DNA of 64,000 nucleotides from Micromonospora parva (lineage in GTDB: Bacteria; Actinomycetota; Actinomycetes; Mycobacteriales; Micromonosporaceae), in contig NZ_JNZS01000012.1 in assembly GCF_000718515.1 (NCBI RefSeq), positions 124,001-188,000 on the forward strand, in the 5' to 3' direction. Below the pieces are notes generated by a model. It was not told where the DNA came from. It made no database searches and saw nothing but the letters and a program-made list of their open reading frames with translations. Below are positions 17,558 to 26,094 of the stretch, one piece after another. How positions within the stretch are numbered: position 1 is the first letter of the stretch; each line of letters starts with the position of its first letter. The translations under genes were made by a program, and so were the position numbers.

Positions 17558-17959
17558 ATGACGAAGAACCTTCCCCTGGTACGGGCCATCGTGGCGGCCG
17601 GCGCGATCGTGGTGGCGGTGGCCGAGTTCGCGTTGCTGCACTCGGCTGCCGGCGTCGACCTGTCGGTCAGGTCCGGCAGCTCGACCCGACAGGTCACTGT
17701 GGGCGCTGTCATCGTCGCCGCGGCGGTCGCGGCGCTGGCGGGCTGGGCGCTGCTCGCGGTGCTGGAAGGTCGCACCGACCGCTCCCGTGTCTGGTGGACC
17801 TCGACAGCGGTGACGGTCCTGCTGCTGTCGCTCGTGGTCGGGCCACCCAGTGGCGTCGGCGGGGCAGCGAAGGCGACCCTCGCGCTGCTGCACCTGAGCG
17901 TCGGCCTCGTCCTCATCCTCGGCCTGCCCCGGCCCCGACCGGCAGGGGCGGACCGGTGA
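17558..17959 (+). CDS. DUF6069-like four-helix membrane protein
   Basis: The 133-residue protein has four hydrophobic segments (about residues 8-28, 48-68, 78-96 and 106-124). Its pattern AAGVDLSVRSGS, AALAGWALLAVLEGRT and VGLVLILGLPRPR matches small actinobacterial DUF6069 proteins as I recall them. Function is unknown. The next gene overlaps it by four bases, so they are co-transcribed. It is divergent from the histidine kinase and may be a target of that system. Confidence 0.65.
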   Translation: MTKNLPLVRAIVAAGAIVVAVAEFALLHSAAGVDLSVRSGSSTRQVTVGAVIVAAAVAALAGWALLAVLEGRTDRSRVWWTSTAVTVLLLSLVVGPPSGVGGAAKATLALLHLSVGLVLILGLPRPRPAGADR

Positions 17960-18411
17960 CCGCGCTGACCGTCCGCAAGCAGGACGGGGCGTTCGTCCTC
18001 GACTCCGGGTCACGCGCCTCGCTGCGTACCGGCTGGACCTGGCGGTGCGGTGAGATCCGCACCGGCACCGGCCGCTGGACGGTCGAACCGACCGGCCGCC
18101 GACGGACCGGATTCACCGCCCGGGGCGAGTACGGCGTGCCGGTGCGGCTCGACCCGGGCCGGTCGCACGTGCCGGGGCCGGGCGGGGTGGCGCGCTGGCT
18201 GCCCGGTCACTGCGGTGGTGAGCTGGTCCGCGACGGGCACCGCCTGGCGGTGCGGCTTCCCGGCCGACGGGGTGGGCCGATCCGCGTCGACGTCACCGGC
18301 GAGTGGGCCGAGCTGGAGTTGGTGGTGCTCACCGCCTGTTTCGCGCTGATGAGCCAGCGGCGGCGGCGCACCCTGATCATGATGGCGGTGGTCAGCGGGG
18401 CCGGTGGCTGA
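17956..18411 (+). CDS. Hypothetical protein, about 151 residues
   Basis: GTG 17956 overlaps the stop of the DUF6069 gene (GTGA). The product is arginine- and glycine-rich (VTALTVRKQDGAFVLDSGSRASLRTGWTWRCGEI), predicted beta-rich for about 120 residues, and ends with a hydrophobic helix (LELVVLTACFALMSQRRRRTLIMMAVVSG). I do not recognise a family. Its 3' end overlaps the 3' end of the MFS gene on the other strand by 20 bp. Translational coupling is the best support that it is real. Confidence 0.6.
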   Translation: MTALTVRKQDGAFVLDSGSRASLRTGWTWRCGEIRTGTGRWTVEPTGRRRTGFTARGEYGVPVRLDPGRSHVPGPGGVARWLPGHCGGELVRDGHRLAVRLPGRRGGPIRVDVTGEWAELELVVLTACFALMSQRRRRTLIMMAVVSGAGG

Positions 18412-19627
18412 CCGTTCGACGGCGGAGCGTGCGACGCGACGCGGTGGGGTCGGCCAGCGCTGGTCCGACGGCGCGACCGCGACGCGTGTCCACGGCGAGC
18501 AGGGTGAGCGCGGCCAGCGCCAGCAGCCCGCCGACGAGCGCCAGCGGGCGGGCCCCCGAGGTGGGCAGCAGGGCACCGCCGAGCAGTGACCCGCCGGCGA
18601 TGCCGGTGTTGAAGGCGATGCTGACCCCGGCCGACGCGATGTCGGTGCTGCCCGGGGCCAGGTGCAACATCCGGTTCTGCACGGCGGAGCCGAACGCCGC
18701 GTACGCGAGGCCGATCCCGGCGAGGAACGCGACCACACCCGGCTTGAGCGCGCCGAGCGCGTACAGCCCCAGCAGCGACACCATGCCGATGCTCAGCGGC
18801 GTCAGCAGCGAGGCGATCGGTCGGCTGTCCAGAGTCCGCGCCGCGACCAGGGTGCCGACGACCCCGGCCGCGCCGGAGACGAACAGCAGCGGTGCCAGCA
18901 CCGCGTCGGCGAAGCCGCTGACGTCGAGCAGGAACGGTGTCACGTAGGTCTGCAGGGTCATGAAGCCGCCGATGCCGAGGGCAGTGGCGATCAACAACAC
19001 CACGAAGCGACGCCCGTCCGGCGCGGAGCCCCGGGCGGCGCCACCAGCGGCCGGGGGATAGGACGGGAGGAGGACCACCACCGCGGCGGCGATCGCCAGA
19101 CCGACCCCGGCCAGCACCGCGAACGCGGCGCGCCAGCCGGCCTGCTGCCCGAGCCAGGTGCCGAGGGGTACGCCGAGCACCGGGGCGAGCGTCGCCCCGG
19201 TCGCGAACAGGGCCACCGCCCGGCCGCGTACCGCGACCGGAAACGGTCCGATCACCGTCGCCGTGGCAACGGACCAGAACAGCGCCTGGGCGAGGGCGGT
19301 GACCAGACGGGCACCCGCCAGCACGGTGTACGTCGAGGCGAGCGCGGCGGCGGCGTTGGCGACGGCGAACAGCAGCATCGTGACGCCGAGCAGCTGCCGC
19401 CGGGGGATCCGCTGGGTCAGCCGGGTCAGCGGCACGGACGCCAGCACCACCACCACGGCGTACCCGCTGACCAGCAGTCCCACCTGTGAGCGGGACCGGC
19501 CGAGATCGGGTGCGATGTGGGTGAGCAGACCGACCGGCAGCAGTTCGGTCGTGATGAACGCGAACGCGGCGAGGGAGAGCGTGACGAGCACCGCCCTGGC
19601 CCTTCGCGGCGACACCTCCGGTGCCAT
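18392..19627 (-). CDS. MFS transporter, DHA1 (drug:proton antiporter) type
   Basis: 411 residues with 12 predicted membrane helices. The family motifs are seen: LGRSRSQVGLLVSGYAVVVVLASVPLTRLTQRIPRRQLLG (motif A region) and GARLVTALAQALFWSVATATV. SVAFNTGIAGG-like sequence (VSIAFNTGIAGGSLLGGALLP) near the C-terminus is typical of AraJ/CmlR-like exporters. It most likely exports a sugar or a drug-like compound using the proton gradient. ATG 19627 has only a weak ribosome site. No regulator is adjacent. Confidence 0.9.
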   Translation of the reverse strand: MAPEVSPRRARAVLVTLSLAAFAFITTELLPVGLLTHIAPDLGRSRSQVGLLVSGYAVVVVLASVPLTRLTQRIPRRQLLGVTMLLFAVANAAAALASTYTVLAGARLVTALAQALFWSVATATVIGPFPVAVRGRAVALFATGATLAPVLGVPLGTWLGQQAGWRAAFAVLAGVGLAIAAAVVVLLPSYPPAAGGAARGSAPDGRRFVVLLIATALGIGGFMTLQTYVTPFLLDVSGFADAVLAPLLFVSGAAGVVGTLVAARTLDSRPIASLLTPLSIGMVSLLGLYALGALKPGVVAFLAGIGLAYAAFGSAVQNRMLHLAPGSTDIASAGVSIAFNTGIAGGSLLGGALLPTSGARPLALVGGLLALAALTLLAVDTRRGRAVGPALADPTASRRTLRRRTVSHRPR

Positions 19628-19754
19628 GGTCCACCCCCGTTCCAGGGGTCACCGTAGTGGAGTCCCCGACCTCAGCTCCGCTCGCGGGTCTCTCGACGGA
19701 CGTCGATCCCGTCACGGGCGGGCCGGTTGCCGTTGTCGACGGCCGGGCCTGCGC

Positions 19755-20624
19755 TCACTGTCGGGTCCGGAACGGGGCAAGGACGGCCCGAATCTGCTCA
19801 GCCGCGCCCCAGTCGTCGTCGAACTGGGCCAGCACGGCGAGGTGCTGCCGCAGTTGGATGAGCGGCATGCGGGCCTCCCAGCCGTCGTCGAGCGAGGTCA
19901 GCTCCGCGTAGAGCGCGAACATCCGTCGTGCCTCGGGTGGGGGAGAGGTGGACCACACGTGCGCGAGGTCCACCTCGGCCCACATGTACGACACGGCCGG
20001 GTCGATCAGCGCTGGCTCTCCGTCCACGGTCGCCATGATGTTCTGTGCCCACAGGTCGCCGTGCGTCAGACACGCCGGCCGGTCCGGCAGCAGGTCCGGC
20101 AGCCGGTCGCAGAGCCGTTCCAGCGCGGCTCGGTCCGCCGCGTCCAGCGCCGCCTCGACGCGGGGCTGATCGAGCCAGCGAAGCAGCCGGTGCTCGGCGA
20201 AGAAGGCGAAGCCGTCGTCGTTCCAGGTGTTGATCTGGCGGCGGCGACCCAGCCAGTTGTCGTGGTGCCAGCCGAAGCGAGGATGGGTGGTGCTCAGGTG
20301 CAGGCGGGCGAGCAGGTGCGCGAACCGCTCCCAGAAGACCTCGCTCTGCGGCCTGGCCCGCAGCACCGACAACACCAGCAGGTCCCGATCCGCCAGGATC
20401 ACCTCGGGGGTCGCCACCCCGCCGAGCTCGCGCAGCGCGGCCAGCCCGTCGGCCTCGGCGGCGAAGACGTCGTCGGCCGGCGGATCGGCGAAACCCTTGA
20501 CGAACACCGGCGGAGCGTCCCGGCGGGTGGCGATGCCGGCCAGCGCCGCGAGCCCGCCCGTCACCGGCCGCACCGTCACCACCTCACGCATGCCGGCCCG
20601 GTGCAGCCGCTCCAGCAGGGTCAT
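19755..20624 (-). CDS. Fructosamine kinase / ketosamine-3-kinase family protein
   Basis: 289 residues from ATG 20624. The kinase-like fold shows VFVKGFADPP as the ATP-binding lysine region, the catalytic loop CLTHGDLWAQNIM and the metal-binding DPAVSYMWAEVDLAH. Members phosphorylate sugar amines on glycated proteins or small molecules, which leads to their breakdown; close relatives include aminoglycoside phosphotransferase-like enzymes. HPRFGWHHDNWLG is a family signature. Monocistronic; divergent from the serine hydrolase at 20712. Confidence 0.87.
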   Translation of the reverse strand: MTLLERLHRAGMREVVTVRPVTGGLAALAGIATRRDAPPVFVKGFADPPADDVFAAEADGLAALRELGGVATPEVILADRDLLVLSVLRARPQSEVFWERFAHLLARLHLSTTHPRFGWHHDNWLGRRRQINTWNDDGFAFFAEHRLLRWLDQPRVEAALDAADRAALERLCDRLPDLLPDRPACLTHGDLWAQNIMATVDGEPALIDPAVSYMWAEVDLAHVWSTSPPPEARRMFALYAELTSLDDGWEARMPLIQLRQHLAVLAQFDDDWGAAEQIRAVLAPFRTRQ

Positions 20625-20711
20625 CCGGGATGCTCCTCGTGTCCGGCGACGGTCAGCCGATCCTAGGTGGCCGGTCGCGGCTCGTCCTCCCGGTGTTGGA
20701 CACTGCTGGGC

Positions 20712-21779
20712 ATGGGTCACGTGTCGGTGGACCAGCAGCGGCTGGAGCGGGTCGTCCAGGAGTTCGGTGCGCGGTGGACGAGAGACGCCGCCGACATCGA
20801 GACCTACCTGGCGGCGCAGGTCGCGGACACCAGCCACCGCGAGGTCGTCGGCCCGCTGCTCGCCGCCAGTGGGGCCAGCGGCGTGGTCCTGGTCGGCGGT
20901 CGTGAGGTCGCGGCCTGGGGCGACCCGGACGTCCCGGAGATGGCTTTCAGCGTCACCAAGTCCGTGGTGTCCGTGGTGGCCGGCCTGGCCTTCGACGACG
21001 GGCTGTTGGTGCCGGACCAACCGGTGCACCAGGTCGTCGACGTCGCTGAGTTCCACGGGCCGCACAACGAGCAGATCACCTGGCGTCATCTGCTGCAGCA
21101 GTCGAGCCAGTGGAAGGGCGAGCTGTGGGGCAAGCCGACGAGCGTCGACGCGCAGAGCTTCCGCGAGCGGACGGAGGTGCACGGTACGCCTCCAGGGCAG
21201 GGGTGGGCGTACAACGACGTGCGGATGAACCTGCTGGCGTACGCGTTGACGCTGCTGCTCCGCCGGTCGCTGCCGGAGGTGCTGCGGCAGCGGGTCATGG
21301 ACCCGCTGGGCGCCTCCGACCGGTGGTCGTGGCACGGGTACCGGACGAGCGTCGTCGACATCGACGGTCGCCCGACCGCTGTGGTCTCCGGCGGCGCACA
21401 CTGGGGCGGAGGGCTGATCATCCCCGCCCGGGACCTGGCCCTGATCGGTCAGCTCTTCCTGGACCGGGGGACCCATGCCGGGACCAGGCTGCTCAGCGCC
21501 GAGTGGGTTGATCAGTCGTGGTCTCCGTGCCCGGTGAAGCGGGAGTACGGCTATCTGTGGTGGCTCAACGACGATCAGGTGCCGTGGCCGGGAGCCCCGG
21601 CCACCGGCCGCAGCGCCCGGGGCAACGGCGGACGACACCTGCTGTGGGTGGATCCGGCCCGGGAGCTGGTCCTCGTCTCCCACTGGACCGAGGAACCGCT
21701 CGAACTGATCCGTGCGGTATCCCGCGCCGTCGGCCGGTCAGGGCCGGTTGTGGACGAACCACACGTCACCGGCCGATAG
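20712..21779 (+). CDS. Serine hydrolase of the beta-lactamase / class C PBP family
   Basis: 355 residues from ATG 20712. The catalytic SxxK motif is FSVTKSVVSVVAG, the YxN motif is WAYNDVRMNLLAYAL, and the C-terminal part has GNGGRHLLWVDP in place of the KTG-type box. No signal peptide is evident, so it is likely cytoplasmic, as for many EstB-like esterases and amidases of this fold. The substrate is not known. The 3' end overlaps the 3' end of the minus-strand gene at 21766-22197 by 14 bp. Confidence 0.85.
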   Translation: MGHVSVDQQRLERVVQEFGARWTRDAADIETYLAAQVADTSHREVVGPLLAASGASGVVLVGGREVAAWGDPDVPEMAFSVTKSVVSVVAGLAFDDGLLVPDQPVHQVVDVAEFHGPHNEQITWRHLLQQSSQWKGELWGKPTSVDAQSFRERTEVHGTPPGQGWAYNDVRMNLLAYALTLLLRRSLPEVLRQRVMDPLGASDRWSWHGYRTSVVDIDGRPTAVVSGGAHWGGGLIIPARDLALIGQLFLDRGTHAGTRLLSAEWVDQSWSPCPVKREYGYLWWLNDDQVPWPGAPATGRSARGNGGRHLLWVDPARELVLVSHWTEEPLELIRAVSRAVGRSGPVVDEPHVTGR

Positions 21780-22197
21780 GGCGACGGCGACCTCCCACCG
21801 GCGCAGGTCGAGGTTCGGGGCGCGCATGGTAGTCGATCTCGTTCTGCTCGACCTGCTGGTCCTCGCTGTAGTGGCGGTAGCTCAGCCAGGGTGCGGAGGT
21901 TGCGGCGGCCCCGGCGAACGCGCGCAGCTCGGATTCCGACGGACCCTGCTCGGGCTCCGGCCGGATCGTGAGCCCGTCGTCGAAGTCGTCGGTGACCAGG
22001 ACGGGCCGACGTCCGGTGACCGGCACCAGCGCGTCTGCGGCCCGCCAGGCCTCGTACAGACTATCGGGGTCGACGTCGGCGACGAGGATGGTGCCCGACG
22101 GGCCGTGCCCGATCGGCAGGCCGGCCAGTGGGGTGCCCACGAATGCCGCTTCGATCCGGGCGAGGTCGTCTGGCCCCTCGACGGGTTTCCCGCTCAT
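21766..22197 (-). CDS. Hypothetical protein, 143 residues, probable C-terminal frameshift
   Basis: ATG 22197 overlaps the stop of the DinB gene (ATGA), so it is coupled to it. It starts MSGKPVEGPDDLARIEAAFV and is globular and acidic up to SYRHYSEDQQVEQNEIDY. It then turns into an Arg/Pro-rich tail (HARPEPRPAPVGGRRRPIGR). Dropping one C near 21828 would continue as MRAPNLDLRRWEVAVALSAG and DVWFVHNRP, ending at 21738. That reads like an ordinary protein end. A frameshift, biological or a sequencing error, is likely. Family not recognised. Confidence 0.6.
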   Translation of the reverse strand: MSGKPVEGPDDLARIEAAFVGTPLAGLPIGHGPSGTILVADVDPDSLYEAWRAADALVPVTGRRPVLVTDDFDDGLTIRPEPEQGPSESELRAFAGAAATSAPWLSYRHYSEDQQVEQNEIDYHARPEPRPAPVGGRRRPIGR

Positions 22198-22784
22198 GCG
22201 AAGCGGTCGGCCAGCTTCGTCAGCTTGCTGACGTAGGCCGGCCAGTCGAAGTCGTCGGGGAGGATGGTGCTGTCCCGCCGAAGGCCGATCGCCGCGTCGT
22301 GCTGTTCGCGGATGATGTCGGCGTGCCCGGCGTGACGGGCGAGATCGCAGGTCACGTGGATGATGATCCGGTGCAGCGTCACGTCCTGCGAACCGGGCCG
22401 CCACCACGACACGTGCCCCGGCGCGTCGAGCGGTAGCTGGTCGATCGTCTGGTCGGCGAACGCGGCGACCCGGCGATACAGGTCGATCAGCCCGTCCTTC
22501 GTCTCGTCCTCCCGGGCGTACCAGTCGGCCTGCGGGTCCTCGTCGAACGCCGCCATCGGGACCAGCTCGTCAGGGGTCGGGAACTCGCGGCCGAAGGTGG
22601 GCCCGAAGTAGCCGGCTTCGACATTGAGGCAATGCTTGAGAATGCCCAGCAGGTTGTTTCCGGTCGCCGTGCGGGGCAGCCTGACCTCGCGTTCGCTGAG
22701 CCCGTCGAGCTTCCAGATGAGGTCTTCGCGGGTCCCTCGAAGGTAGAGGTGCAGCGCAGCCTTCATGTCGCTCAGATCAGCCAT
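22194..22784 (-). CDS. DinB-family protein
   Basis: 196 residues with the four-helix DinB/DUF664 pattern: LRGTREDLIWKLDGLSEREVRLPRTATGNNLLGILKHCLNVEAGYF at the start, then TLHRIIIHVTCDLARHAGHADIIREQHDAAIG near the end. The three metal-binding histidines of the family are present (LKHCLNVE, HVTCDLARHAGH). DinB proteins often act as metal-dependent thiol (mycothiol, bacillithiol) transferases. The role here is unknown. It is the first gene of a two-gene operon. Confidence 0.88.
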   Translation of the reverse strand: MADLSDMKAALHLYLRGTREDLIWKLDGLSEREVRLPRTATGNNLLGILKHCLNVEAGYFGPTFGREFPTPDELVPMAAFDEDPQADWYAREDETKDGLIDLYRRVAAFADQTIDQLPLDAPGHVSWWRPGSQDVTLHRIIIHVTCDLARHAGHADIIREQHDAAIGLRRDSTILPDDFDWPAYVSKLTKLADRFA

Positions 22785-22823
22785 GCCGGCCAGTCTTCCC
22801 TACCCGTCTGACGTTTTGGCACC

Positions 22824-22859
22824 CTCGGCGGGCCGGTGCCGGGGCACCGGCCCGCCGAG
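22824..22859 (-). terminator. Hairpin terminator downstream of the CBM2 esterase
   Basis: A 17-bp inverted repeat (CTCGGCGGGCCGGTGCC and its complement) with a two-base centre starts 9 bases past the esterase stop at 22868, reading on the minus strand. A short T-rich stretch on that strand follows it at 22812-22817. Confidence 0.75.
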
Positions 22860-22867
22860 CGACGTGG

Positions 22868-24103
22868 TCAGCTTCCGGTGCAACTCGCGGTGGCTCCGCT
22901 GCCGGTGCCGGTGCCCTGGAATCCGAAACTGGTGGCCTGTCCCGCGGCCAGTCGCCCGTTGTAGCTCTGGTTCGCGACGGTGATGGTTCCGCTGGTGCCG
23001 CTGCTGACCCCGTTCCACAGCGAGCTGACCGACGCGCCGCCGGGCAGGGTGAGGGTGACCCGCCAGCCGGTCAGCGCGGTGGTTCCCGCGGTGACGCTGA
23101 CGTTGGCGACGAATCCGCCGTTCCACTGGTCCTGCACGGAGTAGACAGCGGTGCAGCCGGGGGTGCCGGTGGGCGGCGGCGTGGTGGGAGGTGGGGTGGT
23201 CGGCGGCGGCGTGGTGGGAGGTGGGGTGGTCGGCGGCGGCGTGGTGGGCGGTGTGCCGTCGTCGAGCGTCAGGTTCTTCTGCTGGACGCTCCACTGGCTG
23301 CGGCACAGACCGCAGTCGGCGCCGACGAAGTTGCGACCGGCGGTGGTGTCACCCTTCAGGCGCCACTTGAAGTAGAGGGTCGCGACCCGACCGAACTCGC
23401 CGCCGTTGGTCTGGTCGTAGGTGCCGCCGTGCCCGACGTTCAGGTTGCCCATGAAAGCGGGCAGGCCGGCGGGGAGTTTGCCCCAGTCATCCATGGCGTT
23501 CGGGTACGCGATGTCGCTGGGCCCGCCGACGAAGTAGGCGATCGGCTTGGTCAGCCTCCGGAGCTGGTAGTCGTCGGCGTCGTTCAGCAGTCCGCTGCTG
23601 AAGATGCCGGTCGTGGTGACGCGCGGGTCGTTCGAGACGGCGTACGCCTCCAAGCCTCCGCAGGAGAAGCCGGCGACGGCGACCTTGCTCGTGTCGATCT
23701 TGTTGTAGTACTTGCTGCCCTGCCGGGAGTTCTCCGCGACGGCCCAGTCGATGGACTGGGTGAGCATCTGGGAGGTGGTGGAGCCGGACCCGTTCGGAGC
23801 ACCGTTGGCGATGGCCAGGAAGCCGTGGGAGGCGATCTCGCGGAGGAAGTTGCCCTGGGAGAGGCCGTTGGCCGAGCAGCCGCCGTTGCCCCACACGACG
23901 ATGGGCAGGCGTTCGGACGGGAGTGTCTGGGGTCGGAAGATGGTGTGATTGGCAAGGGTGGTCGAGGTTTCGTAGTCGGCCGGGTAGGGGCCGGAGCCGC
24001 CGACGGCGGCGGACGCCGGTGTCCCGCTCAGCGCCATGATCACGGAGGTGACCGGGACGATGGCGGCCGCCAGGCCCGCGTAGATCTTCGATCGCCTTCT
24101 CAT
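22868..24103 (-). CDS. Secreted alpha/beta-hydrolase (esterase) with C-terminal CBM2
   Basis: 411 residues from ATG 24103, with GGAGGG upstream. A signal peptide (IYAGLAAAIVPVTSVIMALSGTPASA) leads to a hydrolase domain of about 245 residues. It has an oxyanion-type VVWGNGG motif and the nucleophile elbow VAGFSCGG (Ser147). A proline-threonine linker of repeated TTPPP units joins it to a CBM2 module (CTAVYSVQDQWNGGFVANVSV to the end). The fold is close to poly(ethylene terephthalate) hydrolase/cutinase-like and acetylxylan esterase-like proteins, but the substrate is unclear. The CBM2 implies plant-wall targeting. A PaaX-type regulator lies immediately upstream on the same strand. Confidence 0.82.
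   Translation of the reverse strand: MRRRSKIYAGLAAAIVPVTSVIMALSGTPASAAVGGSGPYPADYETSTTLANHTIFRPQTLPSERLPIVVWGNGGCSANGLSQGNFLREIASHGFLAIANGAPNGSGSTTSQMLTQSIDWAVAENSRQGSKYYNKIDTSKVAVAGFSCGGLEAYAVSNDPRVTTTGIFSSGLLNDADDYQLRRLTKPIAYFVGGPSDIAYPNAMDDWGKLPAGLPAFMGNLNVGHGGTYDQTNGGEFGRVATLYFKWRLKGDTTAGRNFVGADCGLCRSQWSVQQKNLTLDDGTPPTTPPPTTPPPTTPPPTTPPPTTPPPTGTPGCTAVYSVQDQWNGGFVANVSVTAGTTALTGWRVTLTLPGGASVSSLWNGVSSGTSGTITVANQSYNGRLAAGQATSFGFQGTGTGSGATASCTGS
23167..23252 (-). repeat. Tandem repeats coding for a TTPPP linker
   Basis: Fifteen-base units, arranged as alternating 30-base pairs, encode repeated Thr-Thr-Pro-Pro-Pro between the hydrolase and CBM2 domains. The exact repeat makes unit number likely to vary between strains. 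It is not a CRISPR: there are no spacers. Confidence 0.85.
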
Positions 24104-24319
24104 TGAACCCTCCAGGAACAGTCACGGTGGCGCTCCCTGGGGTGGTGGTGTCATCCGCACCCCGACGAAGGTGGTCGGCGCTGGCCACGGGTCTGGTCGA
24201 CAGGGGCGCGTCGCGGCCTGGGCGGTGGCCGTGCCCTCGGCCACCACTGCCCGCTCGTCCGGCGCCGGCGACCGCCCGGCCGCGGTCCCCACAGGCGATC
24301 CGATGGGAGCTGTGTGCAG

Positions 24320-24351
24320 TTACTATCACTCTCGTAACGAAAAGTGTCAAT
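24320..24351 (-). promoter_or_regulatory. Putative PaaX-linked promoter/operator of the CBM2 esterase
   Basis: A 32-bp element matches the one at 47231-47262 at 24 of 32 positions, in the same orientation relative to the esterase gene it precedes. Read on the minus strand it opens with TTGACACTT, a -35 box at 24345-24350. A GTTAC/GTAAC inverted repeat surrounds the centre. It lies between the PaaX stop and the esterase start, about 220 bp upstream of the ATG. Confidence 0.6.
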
Positions 24352-24381
24352 GTCTGGGCTATTCTGACCGGCCGCGACCGG

Positions 24382-25341
24382 TCAGCCGACAGGTGGTCTG
24401 CCGCCGATCGGCGCCGGGCGGGAGGGGTTCCTCGACGCCCGGAAATGGGTGATCCACGACGAGGCCTGCGGCCAGTGCGGCGTCATCACCTCGACCAGAC
24501 GCGCCTGGGCGAGCGAGCCGAGCATGGTGTGGATGTCCAGGAAGGTCTCCCGGGCCTCGGGACGGGGCCAGGGCTGCGGTAGCAGATGCGCGGGCAGGTC
24601 CGGGTCGACGTCGGCGAACTTCCGCCAGGAGTCCATGGCTGAGGTGCGCGCCACCAGCGCCCGGGCCCCGTCCACCTCCCCGTTGCGCGCGGCCGTTCGC
24701 AGTTGCGCGTACCGCGCGACGAAGCTCGCGTACGCCGAGGCGAGAGCGGTCAGGTCGTACGCGGCGGCCGGACCGTGTGGCCCGGTCTCCTCGTCGAACC
24801 GGGCGTGCAGGACCGACCACCGGGCGCCCTCCACGTGCCGCAGCAACGCACGCAGCGCCTCCCGCACCGGCGCGGCGTCGGACCCCGGCCGGATCCACAC
24901 GCGGTCGTACAGGCCCACGAAGCCCAGTGCGCTCAACGACCTGCGCAGCGCGTGACGGGACGCCTGGCCGGAACTCGGAAGGGAGAAGGACGCCAACAGC
25001 CACTCGCCGGTCCAGGACGCCGGGTGGGAGCCGAAGTTCAGGAAGTGCTGCATCCGGGAGCGGTGCTTGGCGATCGCCTGCGGCGTGAGGTGGTAGACCG
25101 GCGGCCGGCGGTTCCCCCGCACGGCGATGAGACCACGCTTGACCAGCCGGGACAGCGCGGCACGGGCACTGGACTCGCTGACCCCGAACTCGCCCAGCAT
25201 CGCGATGACCGCCGTCGAGGGCAGGTCGGCCTCCGCGGAGTCGAGGTACTCGCCGAGCAGGGTCGTCAGAAGGTGCTGCGGGCTGGACCCGGCCTGGGCC
25301 CGGGGGGTTCGGACGTCGTCGGCGGGCTCGTGGAGGTTCAC
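24382..25341 (-). CDS. PaaX-family transcriptional regulator
   Basis: I prefer GTG 25341; GTG 25383 would add 14 unconvincing residues. The N-terminal winged helix is typical of PaaX (SPQHLLTTLLGEYLDSAEADLPSTAVIAMLGEFGVSESSARAALSRLVKRGLI). The central part shows WLLASFSLPSSGQASRHALRRSLSALGFVGLYDRVWIRPG and the family motif YASFVARYAQL. PaaX represses phenylacetyl-CoA catabolism in E. coli. Here the neighbour is a CBM2 esterase, so a repressor sensing a wall-derived ester product is a reasonable inference. No paa genes are present. Confidence 0.87.
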   Translation of the reverse strand: MNLHEPADDVRTPRAQAGSSPQHLLTTLLGEYLDSAEADLPSTAVIAMLGEFGVSESSARAALSRLVKRGLIAVRGNRRPPVYHLTPQAIAKHRSRMQHFLNFGSHPASWTGEWLLASFSLPSSGQASRHALRRSLSALGFVGLYDRVWIRPGSDAAPVREALRALLRHVEGARWSVLHARFDEETGPHGPAAAYDLTALASAYASFVARYAQLRTAARNGEVDGARALVARTSAMDSWRKFADVDPDLPAHLLPQPWPRPEARETFLDIHTMLGSLAQARLVEVMTPHWPQASSWITHFRASRNPSRPAPIGGRPPVG

Positions 25342-25438
25342 CTCACCAGACTGCCGCACCACGACGCGCACGGGCCTCGTCACGAGCAGGGCGGGGTAAG
25401 GCGCTGCCCGGGGCGGACGAGGGCACTATCGTTCTGGC

Positions 25439-25936
25439 GTGCACATCCGCTTCGACGTCCCCGCCGATCCCGCCTACCCCGGCCGGGTGGCCGCCGCGCT
25501 CGGCGCCGTCCGGCTCCGCAGATTCGGCTATATCGGAGCGGTCCTGACGGCGGTCGGGGTCATCGGCCTCGTCATCTCGCGGGGGTTCGGGTGGGGCGAG
25601 CGGAGTGCACCGCTGTGGACCGCGCTGGTCGTTGCCGGTGTGCTGTCGATGCTGTACCGGCCGTGGGTGCTGGCCCGCGCCCGACGCCGCTCCGGCCGCT
25701 ACGCCGTCGCGGGCGCGTACGACATCACCGATGACAACATCATGATGCGCAGCGGCTCCGAGTCCGGTGGCATCGCCTGGGACGGGGTCGACCAGGTGCG
25801 CGACGTCGGAGATTTCTGGGTCGTGTACGTCGGCCGGATGCCGGCGACCGTGATCCCGCGCTGGCTGATGGCCGCCGAGGACGCCGAGACGTTGCGCGCC
25901 CACCTGACCGAACGAGGGCTGCTGGGACATCGGTGA
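25439..25936 (+). CDS. YcxB-like membrane protein
   Basis: 165 residues from GTG 25439. Two hydrophobic helices (residues about 30-48 and 58-74) are followed by a C-terminal beta-rich domain reading YDITDDNIMMRSGSESGGIAWDGVDQVRDVGDFWVVYVG and FAVIP-like VIPRWLM, which is the YcxB/PH-like pattern. These proteins are widespread and uncharacterised. It is divergent from the PaaX gene and ends at a strong hairpin six bases past its stop. Confidence 0.75.
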   Translation: MHIRFDVPADPAYPGRVAAALGAVRLRRFGYIGAVLTAVGVIGLVISRGFGWGERSAPLWTALVVAGVLSMLYRPWVLARARRRSGRYAVAGAYDITDDNIMMRSGSESGGIAWDGVDQVRDVGDFWVVYVGRMPATVIPRWLMAAEDAETLRAHLTERGLLGHR

Positions 25937-25941
25937 GCCCG

Positions 25942-25970
25942 GCTGGCGTGCCGGAAAGCGGCACGCCAGC
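25942..25970 (+). terminator. Hairpin terminator
   Basis: A perfect 12-bp inverted repeat (GCTGGCGTGCCG and its complement) with a GAAAG loop begins six bases after the stop of the YcxB-like gene. Confidence 0.8.
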
Positions 25971-26094
25971 GTCGCGGAATCGGGCCGCCGTGTCGGCATC
26001 CGCGGCCCCTGATCGGCGACGGCTACCTATCCTCGACGGAGATGCACCACATCTGAGTGGTGGCCGTCGGCCCGACGGCTGACAGGAGGCCGTC

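Noticed and set aside
23167..23252. Possible CRISPR-like repeats
   Set aside because: Units are contiguous, with no spacers, and code for a TTPPP linker in the right frame.
24382..25341. Phenylacetate degradation locus suggested by PaaX
   Set aside because: No paaA-K genes or related enzymes are present nearby; the neighbours are esterases.
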